Notes: generated from the sequence alone by a model not told the origin. Numbered from the stretch's first letter, positions 1 to 9,129 are shown. The stretch: DNA of 32,486 bases from Candidatus Moraniibacteriota bacterium (GCA_903854995.1 CAINXS010000044.1:1-32486), one strand, 5' to 3'. Program-made: numbers and translations.

Positions 1-661
1 CCGGCGGATAGCCAGCTTCGGTGAGGGTCTCGAAGCCGATCTTGATCAGCTCGGCGGAACCGCCGCACAAGACGGCCTGCTCGCCGAAGAGATCGGTTTC
101 GGTCTCGTCCTTGAAGTTGGTCTCGATGACGCCGGCCCTGGTGCCGCCGATGCCTTTGGCCCATGCCAGGGCCTGTTCCAGGGCGTCGCCGTCCACATCC
201 TGATGCACTGCAACGAGACACGGCACGCCGGTTCCCTCGACGAAAGTCCTGCGCACGAGGTGACCAGGACCTTTTGGGGCAATCATGATCACATTCACGA
301 ACTCCGGCGGAACAATCTGCTTGTAGTGGATGTTGAAGCCGTGACCGAAGGCAATCGTATCACCTGGTGCCAGATTCGGTTCGATTTCAGCTTCATAGAC
401 GGCCTTCTGATGCTGGTCCGGCAGGAGCACCATGATGATGTCTGCCCACCCGACCACTTCGGCGATCGTTCCGACCCGCAGACCGGCTGCTCGGGCCTTG
501 GCACATGATTCGCTGTCCGGACGGAGTCCTACGCGGACATTCATACCGCCGTCCATGAGATTCAGTGCATGTGCGTGGCCCTGGCTTCCGTAGCCGAGAA
601 CGGCGATGTTTTTGTCCCGCAGCACCGCGAGATTGGCATTCTGCTCGTAATAAACGTTCAT
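1..661 (-). CDS. ilvC: Ketol-acid reductoisomerase, C-terminal part cut off by window start
   Basis: Reverse-strand translation from ATG at 661: [52 protein letters not shown]...; [12 protein letters not shown] is the KARI Rossmann signature, followed by [32 protein letters not shown] and [21 protein letters not shown]. Not in the ORF track because there is no stop inside the window. Confidence 0.95.
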   Translation of the reverse strand, partial: MNVYYEQNANLAVLRDKNIAVLGYGSQGHAHALNLMDGGMNVRVGLRPDSESCAKARAAGLRVGTIAEVVGWADIIMVLLPDQHQKAVYEAEIEPNLAPGDTIAFGHGFNIHYKQIVPPEFVNVIMIAPKGPGHLVRRTFVEGTGVPCLVAVHQDVDGDALEQALAWAKGIGGTRAGVIETNFKDETETDLFGEQAVLCGGSAELIKIGFETLTEAGYPP

Positions 662-721
662 GATAGTCATCCTTGATTGTTAATGAAGAAAAGACATACC
701 CCACTTCGGGTATCCGATATA

Positions 722-750
722 TTGATAACCCGTTTTATATATTTTGTCAA
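722..750 (-). promoter_or_regulatory. Sigma70-type promoter upstream of ilvC
   Basis: Reverse strand TTGACA (750-745), 17-nt spacer, TATCAA (727-722), about 60 nt upstream of the ilvC ATG. Confidence 0.55.
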
Positions 751-1004
751 CGTCGCTCAGTATGTTTCCATTCGCAACACCATTCAATGAAAACAGAAGC
801 CCCGAAGAAACCGAAGTAAACGCAAAAAGCCACCCATAGAGTGGGCTTACATCGTCGGCTCCGGCGACAGGATTTTCTCTCGCCTCTCAGTGCGCCGTCG
901 CGCCCCTCGGGCTGGGCACCGCCTCACGCTTTTGCCTGCTGGCAAAAGACGCTCCGGCGTTCTCATCCTGACGGAAGCCGAATCGTCGGCTTCCTCCGCC
1001 TACG

Positions 1005-1042
1005 CAAAACGAAAACCGCCCTTTCGGGCGGTTTTCGTTTTG
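1005..1042. terminator. Strong inverted repeat, probable bidirectional terminator
   Basis: CAAAACGAAAACCGCCC-tttc-GGGCGGTTTTCGTTTTG, a 17-bp perfect inverted repeat. Confidence 0.7.
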
Positions 1043-1109
1043 CTCCGGGGACTGGACGCTATTAGAACCTGTTTGATAACAGCCGCAAAGTAGCGCGCCA
1101 TGTCACGAG

Positions 1110-1295
1110 TTATTCACCAGATTTTTCCTCGGACTCCAAATCGGGGTCATACAAAACTGTAATCTCTCCCTTCGTGTGTTCCGTTCTTCCATCCTTCTCA
1201 ACAACAAACTCCGTTGGAATGCTACCTACCACTTCTTCCGTCGGATTCCCCGGAGTTTCCTCCTTTTTAGCTTTCGGTTTAAACATCTCGAACAT
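1110..1295 (-). CDS. Small hypothetical protein (61 aa)
   Basis: Charged K/E-rich ORF MFEMFKPKAKKEETPGNPTEEVVGSIPTEF...; no family recognised. Confidence 0.45.
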   Translation of the reverse strand: MFEMFKPKAKKEETPGNPTEEVVGSIPTEFVVEKDGRTEHTKGEITVLYDPDLESEEKSGE

Positions 1296-1430
1296 ACATC
1301 TGACTTAACTTATTATGTCTTCATTTTACAACAAGTTCGAATCCCATTCCAGGTAACAAAAAACAAGGCTTGTATAAGCCTCGTTTTACTTGCTCCGGCG
1401 GCAGGATTCGAACCTGCGACCAAGGGATTA

Positions 1431-2060
1431 CATGTTTTCCTCCTGTTTCCAGGACGCATGGACTATATCATCTCCATCGCACGAATGCATTAGGAGTGAG
1501 GCGCTTCGACCCCTTGCAGGGCCTACTCCCTTGCGGGATAGTCTCTGAACCTTCCTTCGCCAGGCTTCGGCATGACTATGCCTTCCACCCGTTAAAGGAT
1601 TGGCTGCTGATCACCATAGTCGGGCTGAACCGACCGTAGGCTTCCAGTCACCGACTTCTTTGAATATTCAAAGTCGTCGGGATCCCGTTTTATCGGGACA
1701 ATTCACCTCATTCATCACTCCCGGATTTCTCCGAAAGGCTGCGTAATTTCTCATGCTCCTCTCTGTGGCAATTCGCGCACATCAGGACGCACTTTTCAAT
1801 CTCTTTCTCGATTCTGGCCCAACTTCTCGTCAGACCATCCTGAGAAATACTGACATCTTTCCTTCCATCGGTATGATGGAATTCGAGCGCGCCCAAACAG
1901 CGATCATAACCGCAGCGGGAACATTTTCCGCCCTTGTATCCGATTGCACGCAACCGCATCGCCTTACGGCGCTTCGCGACGGCACGCTTCAGATACTCTG
2001 GACGGTCAGCATAGGTTCTCTTGTCTGGCATACATGTTTCAGTATACCACGCATGTTTCC
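1431..2060 (-). mobile_element. Group I intron inside tRNA-Asn, carrying an HNH endonuclease ORF
   Basis: 5' exon ends in U, intron ends in G (omega-G). Core-like motifs on the reverse strand: GGTTCAGAGACTATCC and GATGATATAGTCC, with complementary GACTAT/ATAGTC (P7-like R/S elements). Confidence 0.85.
1708..2031 (-). CDS. HNH homing endonuclease encoded in the intron
   Basis: 107 aa with KCSRCGYDRCLGALEFHHTDGRKD...CVLMCANCHREEHEK (CxxC...HH...CxNCHxxxH HNH pattern), entirely inside the intron. Confidence 0.88.
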   Translation of the reverse strand: MPDKRTYADRPEYLKRAVAKRRKAMRLRAIGYKGGKCSRCGYDRCLGALEFHHTDGRKDVSISQDGLTRSWARIEKEIEKCVLMCANCHREEHEKLRSLSEKSGSDE

Positions 2061-2314
2061 ACAGTCCCCTGCTCTACCGCTGAGCTACACCGGAATCTGA
2101 TTTTCAAGCGAACTTGAAACAGAGACAGTATAACCAAACCCTCCCATATTGGCAAGAATCCGCCCTTCCGGACGGATTCTTGCGTTCTTTCCTGATTCCT
2201 TATTCCCTATTCCTGATTCAGCCCCCCCACATTCCGACTTGATAGATAGACTTTATGGGCTTTTAACCCCGTAAAGCCTCGCGGACTCCGCTGCTGGGTA
2301 TGCTTTCGACTCGC

Positions 2315-3787
2315 CTAGTAGTGTCGCAACTTCTTGACGTTGTCGTGCTCGCGGATCTTCTCGAGCGCTTTGGCCTCGATCTGTCGGATGCGCTCGCGGG
2401 TGACGCCGAACTCCTGACCGACCTCCTCGAGCGTATGGGTCACACCGTCCTCGAGACCGAACCGGATCCGAAGGATCTTCTGCTCGCGAGGAGTCAGCTC
2501 GCCCAAGATGTCGGCGATATGCTCTTTCAGGAGCTTACGTGCTGCGGACTGGTTCGGCATGACGGTTTCGGTGTCCTCGATGAAATCGCCCAGCACCGAA
2601 TCATCGTCGCTGTCCCCGATGGACGTCTCGAGGGAGACGGTCTCCTGCGAGATTTTCTGTATATGCCGGACCTTGTCCACCTCCATACCCATTTCCGCGG
2701 CGATCTCCTCCGGAAGCGGCTCACGGCCGAGATCCTGAACCAGTCGTCGGGTCACCTGCAGATATTTGTTGATCGTCTCCACCATGTGAACCGGGATACG
2801 GATGGTGCGTGACTGGTCCGCGAGCGCGCGGGTGATGGCCTGACGGATCCACCAGGTGGCATAGGTCGAGAACTTATACCCCTTGCGATAATCGAATTTC
2901 TCGACGGCGCGAAACAATCCCATATTCCCCTCCTGAATGAGATCGAGAAGGGAGAGATTGTGTGAACGGCCGACGTATTTCTTCGCTATCGAGACCACCA
3001 GCCGAAGGTTCGCCTCGGTCAGCTTCTGCTTGGACGCGATATCGCCCTTTTCGATATTCTTGGCAAGACGCACTTCTTCCTCGGCGTTCAGAAGCGCGAC
3101 ACGACCGATTTCCCGAAGATACATCTGCACGAGATCGGACGTATCGTCTTCACCGTCCACCGGCTGAGGGCGCTCCTGGGATTTCTTCTTCGGCGCCTTT
3201 TCCTTGACGGTCTCGAAGGTCTCGGCGATCTGGTCGGTCTCCACCTTGAGCATCTCGTCGGACGTGACCACGCGGACGCCGGCATCCTCGAGGCTTCCAT
3301 ACAGGCGCTCCAGGGCGTCGAGATCCATCTCCACGTCCGGGAGGATATGGATGATCTCATCTTCCGTCACGAATCCGCGCTGCTTGCCGCGGTTCACGAT
3401 TTCCTCAAACGCGTCGTTCTTCTCTTCCTTCTTGACCTCGGCCTTCGTTTTCTTCAGTTCCGGCTTCGGAGCGGACACTTTCTTTTTTGGCGCTGCCTTC
3501 GCCTGCTTCGACGGAAGTTTCTTCAGTGCCGCTTTCTTTGGCGTAGCCTTCTTCGGAACGGACTTGGCGATGACTTTCTTGATCGGTGCTTTTTTCACGG
3601 TCTTTTTCGGTATCGATGTTACTTTTTTCGCTGGAACCTTCTTCGAAACAACCTTTTTCACCGGCTTTTTCATTGCCGCTTTGCTAGAAGACGTCTTTTT
3701 TACGGGCTTCTTCGGGACTGCCTTTTTCACAGTCTTTTTCGAACCCTTTTTTACCGGCTTTTTTACGGGCTTCTTCTTGACACTCAT
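2315..3787 (-). CDS. rpoD: RNA polymerase primary sigma factor (RpoD/SigA) with long Lys/Ala/Pro-rich N-terminal extension
   Basis: [77 protein letters not shown], and C-terminal [30 protein letters not shown]. Start set at MSVKKKP. Confidence 0.97.
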   Translation of the reverse strand: MSVKKKPVKKPVKKGSKKTVKKAVPKKPVKKTSSSKAAMKKPVKKVVSKKVPAKKVTSIPKKTVKKAPIKKVIAKSVPKKATPKKAALKKLPSKQAKAAPKKKVSAPKPELKKTKAEVKKEEKNDAFEEIVNRGKQRGFVTEDEIIHILPDVEMDLDALERLYGSLEDAGVRVVTSDEMLKVETDQIAETFETVKEKAPKKKSQERPQPVDGEDDTSDLVQMYLREIGRVALLNAEEEVRLAKNIEKGDIASKQKLTEANLRLVVSIAKKYVGRSHNLSLLDLIQEGNMGLFRAVEKFDYRKGYKFSTYATWWIRQAITRALADQSRTIRIPVHMVETINKYLQVTRRLVQDLGREPLPEEIAAEMGMEVDKVRHIQKISQETVSLETSIGDSDDDSVLGDFIEDTETVMPNQSAARKLLKEHIADILGELTPREQKILRIRFGLEDGVTHTLEEVGQEFGVTRERIRQIEAKALEKIREHDNVKKLRHY

Positions 3788-3876
3788 ACGGTTTTGATAG
3801 TATTCAAAAACGAAAGGAAACACGAAGGGTCGCCGAAGCGACAGTAATCATAAAATAGCTTTATTCAGGCGAAAAG

Positions 3877-5667
3877 TCAATTTTCCCGCGAAAGTTCCGC
3901 GAAGCGTTCGAGAAGCTTTTTTTCGAGAGCGCGGTCACCGTCCGCACGAGCGGCCCCGATAGCCTTTACGATACGCTGCAATTCTTCCTTGCGGAATTCC
4001 TCAGAGAGCTGACCAAGCAGTTCGGAAAAGACGACTTCTTTCCGCTTGTCCTGCTCATCCTCTCCCCGCTCCCCGGCAAGAAGTTCCTCGGCATCGAACA
4101 ACAACCTGGCCAGGCGACGTTTCGCCGCTTCGTCTTCCGAAACCGGAAACAGGTCATCCGGTGACGCCGAACGGATCAGCAGAAAGAGCGGGTCACTGGA
4201 AAGAGCCTCTTCAACCCTCCCCGAAATGCGCGAATCCTTGCGGAACACCGGCTCAAGCAGCATAAGCCCGAGAATCCGGTCGCACAAAACGTCTGAACGG
4301 GTCAGAAACACGTCTCCACGCTCCCCGGACGACTTCGCCTTGGGCATTTCGGGAACAGACTCGCGCGGAGTCACCTCGGCGGCCCGTAACGTCACGAGAA
4401 GTGAACGCTCCTCGACCCCGATCGCATCGGCAAGCTCACGCTGCCAAAAATCCCGGTCTATGCGATTCGTCATCGCCGCCAGGAGCGGAGCATACCCCTC
4501 CGCCACGGAACGCTTTCCGTCCGGAATCCTGACGTCGTTCGCCTCGACTGCCCGGTCCAGAAAATATTTCGCTGCCGGAGTGGATCGGATCACCGCCTGT
4601 CGCAGCGCCTCAGAATCTTCGAGCGCCGCATCGGCCGCATCCTTCCCCTCTGGCAATAGTACGACGGACACGGACATTTCCTTTCCCAGAGAAAGCAGGG
4701 CGCTCTTCCATGCGGCGGCCTGTCCGGCTCCGTCCATATCGAAAAACAAACGTATTTCCCTTCCGTATCGCTTGAGAATATCCAGTTGTTCGCCGGTAAG
4801 CGCGGTACCCGATGCCGCGATAGCGTTTTTTATCCCGGCCTGATGGCACGCGATCACATCCATCTGCCCCTCGACCAAAACCGATACGCCCTCCGCCTTG
4901 ATCGCCTGTTTCGCCTGATAGAGACCGTACAGGACACGACCCTTGTGATAGACGGGCGTTTCCGGCGTATTGATATACTTCGCCTGGCTCTCGTCCCCTC
5001 CCGGGGCTACGCGTGCGGAATATCCGATGACACGTCCGACCACGTCGGATATCGGGAACATGATCCGGTCGCGGAAACGGTCATAGTATCCCGTCCGACC
5101 GTCCTTTGCGATGACGAGCCCGGCACGTTCGAGCTCTTCCGGGCGATACCCCCTGGAAACCAGAAAATCATGCAGATGCCGCCACCCCGAAAGCGAATAG
5201 CCCACCCGAAAAGTCTTTATGCTTTCATCCGAGAGCCCGCGCTTTCGCAGGTACGGAAGCGCCGTCTTCGCGCCCTCGCCTTCCCAGAGCTGCTTTTCGA
5301 AAAACTTCGTGGAAAGCTCCAAGATTTCCCTCGTCCTGTCCGGCTCCTCGACGCCGTCTTTCGAAAATATCGACGATTTCCGATATGCCGGAACCTCGAC
5401 TCCGGCGCGTTCCGCCAAGAGCTTGAGCGCTTCTCGGAATTCGATACCCTCGATTTCCTCGACAAACGAGAATATGTCCCCGCCTTTCCCGCATCCGAAG
5501 CAATGAAAAGCCTGCCGTTCCTCGTTCACGGTGAAGGACGGCGTCTTTTCATTGTGGAACGGACAGCAGGCTTTCCAGTATGCGCCTGCCTTCGTCAGCC
5601 GGAGATACGATCCGACCACGTCCACGATATTGAGTTTCGACTTGATTTCCGGAACGATGGAATCCAT
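3877..5667 (-). CDS. dnaG: DNA primase
   Basis: 596 aa; zinc-finger CCPFHNEKTPSFTVNEERQAFHCFGCGKGGD, and TOPRIM region VLVEGQMDVIACHQAGIKNAIAASGTALT...LFFDMDGAGQAA. Confidence 0.97.
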   Translation of the reverse strand: MDSIVPEIKSKLNIVDVVGSYLRLTKAGAYWKACCPFHNEKTPSFTVNEERQAFHCFGCGKGGDIFSFVEEIEGIEFREALKLLAERAGVEVPAYRKSSIFSKDGVEEPDRTREILELSTKFFEKQLWEGEGAKTALPYLRKRGLSDESIKTFRVGYSLSGWRHLHDFLVSRGYRPEELERAGLVIAKDGRTGYYDRFRDRIMFPISDVVGRVIGYSARVAPGGDESQAKYINTPETPVYHKGRVLYGLYQAKQAIKAEGVSVLVEGQMDVIACHQAGIKNAIAASGTALTGEQLDILKRYGREIRLFFDMDGAGQAAAWKSALLSLGKEMSVSVVLLPEGKDAADAALEDSEALRQAVIRSTPAAKYFLDRAVEANDVRIPDGKRSVAEGYAPLLAAMTNRIDRDFWQRELADAIGVEERSLLVTLRAAEVTPRESVPEMPKAKSSGERGDVFLTRSDVLCDRILGLMLLEPVFRKDSRISGRVEEALSSDPLFLLIRSASPDDLFPVSEDEAAKRRLARLLFDAEELLAGERGEDEQDKRKEVVFSELLGQLSEEFRKEELQRIVKAIGAARADGDRALEKKLLERFAELSREN

Positions 5668-5695
5668 TGTCTCTGGGCATTACCCTGTTAATCCC

Positions 5696-5917
5696 CTATT
5701 TTCGCCCTTTCTTTCGACGTTCCCCGTCCACATCGCGCACGATGCGTCGCATGGACAGGATGCCGGCCAGGAACAGGACCGAAAAGAGCGTTCGGAGCGC
5801 ATGAGAGGCAAAGACCGCTATCTCCCTGGTCTCCGGAACATACCAGAGATCGAAAATTTCCGCCAGAAGGAAGCAGATTATGCCGCCGAAATACACCCGA
5901 TACGAAACAATGTGCAC
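5696..5917 (-). CDS. Small membrane protein (73 aa)
   Basis: Hydrophobic ORF MHIVSYRVYFGGIICFLLAEIFDLW...LFSVLFLAGILSMRR; preferred over the overlapping frame 5688..5930. Confidence 0.45.
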   Translation of the reverse strand: MHIVSYRVYFGGIICFLLAEIFDLWYVPETREIAVFASHALRTLFSVLFLAGILSMRRIVRDVDGERRKKGRK

Positions 5918-5954
5918 AATCGATCGGCAATCCGCATTGACGCTTATCGAACGT

Positions 5955-6548
5955 TTATTTTCCGAACACGACGACGACAGGAGTTACCGACGTCTCGCTG
6001 TTTTTCAGATCGGCGGCTTTCACGCTGACAGAGGGATATTTCACGGAAAGCGTTTTTCTCACCGCCTCGGCGGCCTCTTCATTCCCCTCTTTCCGATACA
6101 CGACCAACCCAGAATAGTCACCAGAAGAGTTGCCCGTCGTCGTGCTCGAAAACCCATCGGACTTCAAGATGTCGGCGATAATCGCCGCGGAACCTTTCGG
6201 GGCACCTCCATTGAGTACGGATATGGCAACCGAGTCTTTTTTGAAAGACGCGTCCTCGATCTTTTTTTCAGTTATGGGCGCCTCTTCCGCTTTTGATGTC
6301 TCCTTCGCGTCTGTGGGAGTCCGATTCTCGTTCGCGATAGACGCTATCGAGGCGCCTTCCGTCGCATCCGAGCCTGCCATGCGATACGCGATATACACGA
6401 AAAAAGCCGCGACGCCGACAACAAGGACGGCCACCGAGAACATGACGGTCTTCCCGAGCAAGTCATCCCGTCGGCTTTCCCGATACATACCCGGTTTCGA
6501 TACGGTGTTTCGTGTATCCGCCGCAATCTGTTCCTCACCCTTTTTCAT
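5955..6548 (-). CDS. Membrane-anchored LytR C-terminal (LytR_C) domain protein
   Basis: One TM helix, then VAISVLNGGAPKGSAAIIADILKSDGF...GLVVYRKEGNEEAAEAVRKTL. Alternative start at 6590. Confidence 0.75.
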   Translation of the reverse strand: MKKGEEQIAADTRNTVSKPGMYRESRRDDLLGKTVMFSVAVLVVGVAAFFVYIAYRMAGSDATEGASIASIANENRTPTDAKETSKAEEAPITEKKIEDASFKKDSVAISVLNGGAPKGSAAIIADILKSDGFSSTTTGNSSGDYSGLVVYRKEGNEEAAEAVRKTLSVKYPSVSVKAADLKNSETSVTPVVVVFGK

Positions 6549-6565
6549 ATGATTCCGTACGACGT

Positions 6566-7141
6566 TTATTCGTCCTTGAACCTTCTCCATGCGATGGCGA
6601 GCAATGCGAGCAATGCCGCCCCGGAAACGACGACCCGCAACCGATCATCCATATCCGACCAGTATCGCAGAGAACCGAAAATGAGCGCGATCACACCGCC
6701 CAGGGACAATCCCGAGGAAACCGTTCGGGCGGCCGCAAGAAAAGGACTGCCAAACAACAATGCCGCGCCGGCAATGACGAAAACGATGAACAGGTTTCGA
6801 TTATAGAGCGAATTCGCCTTCTCGAAATCCTTCGAACAGGTGAACTGTTCGTTACAGTACGCCGAACCGGACCCCCTTCCCTCCAAAACGGGCCCCGATG
6901 TCCCCGATTCATTCCACTGCCCACCGATCGAAAGACAGGCTTCCTGATCCGGAACGGGTTTGACCACCTGCGACTCAGGGCAGAAATCGGTATACGTCGG
7001 TTCCAGATAGAATACGCGCACCAGGTACGCAAGAAAGACATTTATGAGTATCGCTATCCCGATAACGACCGCGACGCGCACCAACGCGGCGCTTCCCGAG
7101 GAAACTCCCGGACTTTTCTTTTCGTTCGTTCCGTTCTGCAT
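6566..7141 (-). CDS. Hypothetical membrane protein (191 aa)
   Basis: One N-terminal TM and three C-terminal hydrophobic segments with paired Cys in the middle domain (DFCPE...EACLS...CNEQFTCSKDFE). Confidence 0.65.
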   Translation of the reverse strand: MQNGTNEKKSPGVSSGSAALVRVAVVIGIAILINVFLAYLVRVFYLEPTYTDFCPESQVVKPVPDQEACLSIGGQWNESGTSGPVLEGRGSGSAYCNEQFTCSKDFEKANSLYNRNLFIVFVIAGAALLFGSPFLAAARTVSSGLSLGGVIALIFGSLRYWSDMDDRLRVVVSGAALLALLAIAWRRFKDE

Positions 7142-7225
7142 ATTCGTGATAACGATACGTCAAGTATACCACAAACGATGCAAGTAAAAAAAATCGGATG
7201 CCGGTCGGGCATCCGAAATGGTTCG

Positions 7226-7591
7226 TCATGATATCGAGTCGCGTTTCCGCGGCTGTATCGTCCCCGGATTGTGTTCCGGCGGAGCATACACGGTATGAAG
7301 CTTCATCATGGCATCGGTCGATGAGTTGATGATGTTGTGCCGCATTCCCGCGGGAACGATGACTACGTCACCCACTTTGACGTCATGTGGGACGCCATCG
7401 AGAACCGCCTTTCCCTCACCCGCCTCAAAATGAAGAAGTTGATCGTGATCCGCGTGAATCTCCTCCCCGATCTCTTCTCCAGGCTCGAGAGACATGACCA
7501 CGAGCTGCATTTTCGGACCGGAATAGAGAACTTCGCGATAATTGACATTGCCAAGCGTCTTATCGGCGATATTTCCCAAAAAATATGTCAT
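7226..7591 (-). CDS. Cupin-domain protein
   Basis: GEEIGEEIHADHDQLLHFEAGEGKAVLDGVPHDVKVGDVVIVPAGMRHNIINS matches cupin motifs 1 and 2. Confidence 0.88.
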   Translation of the reverse strand: MTYFLGNIADKTLGNVNYREVLYSGPKMQLVVMSLEPGEEIGEEIHADHDQLLHFEAGEGKAVLDGVPHDVKVGDVVIVPAGMRHNIINSSTDAMMKLHTVYAPPEHNPGTIQPRKRDSIS

Positions 7592-7666
7592 ATGGTTTCG
7601 GAACGGATTATTGATTCAGTATACCATGCCCTTCAACACCGATTTTCGACCGTCTCCAGCCAGGAC

Positions 7667-7695
7667 TTGCCTTTTCCGCGCCTTTACGCTATAAT
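7667..7695 (+). promoter_or_regulatory. Sigma70 promoter of the RRM gene
   Basis: TTGCCT (7667-7672), 17-nt spacer, TATAAT (7690-7695); implies a 5' UTR of about 120 nt. Confidence 0.7.
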
Positions 7696-7824
7696 GGCCC
7701 TGTAAGTTTTCTTTTTGGTTTTTCCCACCCGGCTTGCCGGTAAGGGAGCGCGTTAAGGCCATTCGACCTGAGGCGCGCCAGAAGAAGGTCGTCTTACGCG
7801 TAAATTCAGGATTCTATCGAAGAT

Positions 7825-8106
7825 ATGGCAAAGAAGCTTTACATTGGCAATCTTTCCTACAACACGACTGATGAGGGGCTCCGCGCCGCTTTCCAGCAGG
7901 CAGGAACCGTCGTCTCGGTTGCAGTCATCATGGACAAAATGACGGGCCGCTCCCGCGGTTTCGGTTTTGTCGAGATGGAAGATGCCGATGCCGACAAGGC
8001 TATCGACATGTGGAACGGAAAGGAACTCGACGGACGTGAGCTCGTGGTCAACGAGGCCCGCCCGCTTGAGGATCGCCCGCGCCGCGACGATCGCCCGCGC
8101 TACTAA
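7825..8106 (+). CDS. RRM-type RNA-binding protein
   Basis: KLYIGNLSYNTTDEGLRAAF (RNP2) and RSRGFGFVEM (RNP1), with Arg/Asp-rich tail. Confidence 0.95.
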   Translation: MAKKLYIGNLSYNTTDEGLRAAFQQAGTVVSVAVIMDKMTGRSRGFGFVEMEDADADKAIDMWNGKELDGRELVVNEARPLEDRPRRDDRPRY

Positions 8107-8116
8107 TACGGTAGTC

Positions 8117-8152
8117 GGAAAAAAAGACCCGCTTCGGCGGGTCTTTTTTTTG
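8117..8152 (+). terminator. Intrinsic terminator of the RRM gene
   Basis: AAAAAAAGACCCGC-ttcg-GCGGGTCTTTTTTTT. Confidence 0.92.
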
Positions 8153-8161
8153 TGTGCGCGT

Positions 8162-8515
8162 TCATGCGAATCTCGACAGGAGAACCAATGAAACAAGAGC
8201 GAATGCGACCCCCATCACCTCCTGCCAGACGAGTCGCTCATGGAATTGCGCCACTCCGAGAAAGACGAGGAGAACGGCACAGGTTACCGCGTATAGCACG
8301 CCGAGAACCGAGAGTTTCACATAGCGCATGACGAAGAACCAGCCTACCGCTGTCAGCGCGTAAATCGTGGCGCCCAGCAACAATGATCGCCATCCCGAAA
8401 AGCCAGGTGCCTGTGAAGACCTTTTGACAAGATAGTCCGCCCCGACGGTAATGAAGGACAGCGCTACTCCGACAAGGATCGGGAAGGCGGTGGGACTCAT
8501 ACGATAGAATGACAT
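8162..8515 (-). CDS. EmrE/EamA-like small multidrug-type transporter (4 TM)
   Basis: 117 aa, four hydrophobic segments, VTCAVLLVFLGVAQFHERLVWQEVMGVAFALVSLVLL. Confidence 0.65.
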   Translation of the reverse strand: MSFYRMSPTAFPILVGVALSFITVGADYLVKRSSQAPGFSGWRSLLLGATIYALTAVGWFFVMRYVKLSVLGVLYAVTCAVLLVFLGVAQFHERLVWQEVMGVAFALVSLVLLSRFA

Positions 8516-9129
8516 CAGTTGAGAAGCGAGGACAATTCGGAAGGCTCGAAGGCGAGACTATCCGGATGCGATGCACGCAACACCGCCTCGGAATTGAATC
8601 CCCAGGAAACGGCCAGCGATTGCATCCCGGCTTCGCGCGCGGCTTCCACATCACGAACCTCGTCGCCAACGTACCATGCATCGTTTGGCAGTGCCCGCAG
8701 CTGGCGCATGATGTTTCGCAGCGGTCTCGCTTTTCCAAACAGACTCCGTTCCGAATGGATTATATCGAAACAGTCGCGAATTCCGTCCCGATTAAGGAGG
8801 TTCTCCACATTTGAACGACTGTTCGACGTCACGATCGCCAGGATGCGTCCGCTCTCACGAAGATCTCGGATCACATCGACGATTCCCTTGAACAAGGGCA
8901 CCCGCGGAGACGCTTTTTTGAAATATCCGTGAAACTTCGCTGTCAGAAACGGTATTTTCCAGGTAGGGATCCTCAATTTCGCTATGACGTCCCGTATCGA
9001 AAGATTCCGAAGATCCTCGGTTTCCTCGGGACCGCAGTCGAGACCCTCGCCACGGGCGAATTCGACGAAAACCGGAAACGTGTCCGCTAATGTCCCGTCG
9101 AAATCGAATATGATCACTTTCTTGTCCAT
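8515..9129 (-). CDS. HAD-superfamily hydrolase, phosphoglycolate phosphatase-like
   Basis: KVIIFDFDGTLADTFPVF, AIVTSNSRSNVENLL, DAWYVGDEVRDVEAAREAGMQSLAVSWGF. Confidence 0.93.
   Translation of the reverse strand: MDKKVIIFDFDGTLADTFPVFVEFARGEGLDCGPEETEDLRNLSIRDVIAKLRIPTWKIPFLTAKFHGYFKKASPRVPLFKGIVDVIRDLRESGRILAIVTSNSRSNVENLLNRDGIRDCFDIIHSERSLFGKARPLRNIMRQLRALPNDAWYVGDEVRDVEAAREAGMQSLAVSWGFNSEAVLRASHPDSLAFEPSELSSLLN

Larger units (their letters stand above)
1393..2094 (-). tRNA. tRNA-Asn(GUU) interrupted by a group I intron; exons 2094..2061 and 1430..1393
   Basis: 5' exon TCCGGTGTAGCTCAGCGGTAGAGCAGGGGACTGT and 3' exon TAATCCCTTGGTCGCAGGTTCGAATCCTGCCGCCGGAG join into a full cloverleaf with loop CUGUUAA (anticodon GUU), acceptor TCCGGTG/CGCCGGA and discriminator G as expected for tRNA-Asn. 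CCA not encoded. Confidence 0.88.

Noticed and set aside
1176-1639. ORFs 1176..1493 and 1370..1639 on plus strand
   Set aside because: They run antisense through the tRNA-Asn 3' exon and intron core; no protein-like features.
2315-3787. Possible alternative genetic code (UGA recoding, known in some CPR lineages)
   Set aside because: TGA works as a stop in htpX at the expected place and housekeeping proteins read normally with the standard bacterial code.
4046-5691. Long plus-strand ORFs opposite dnaG (4046..4843, 4786..5691)
   Set aside because: Shadow ORFs antisense to a confidently identified gene; Arg/Ser-rich composition typical of GC-biased antisense frames.
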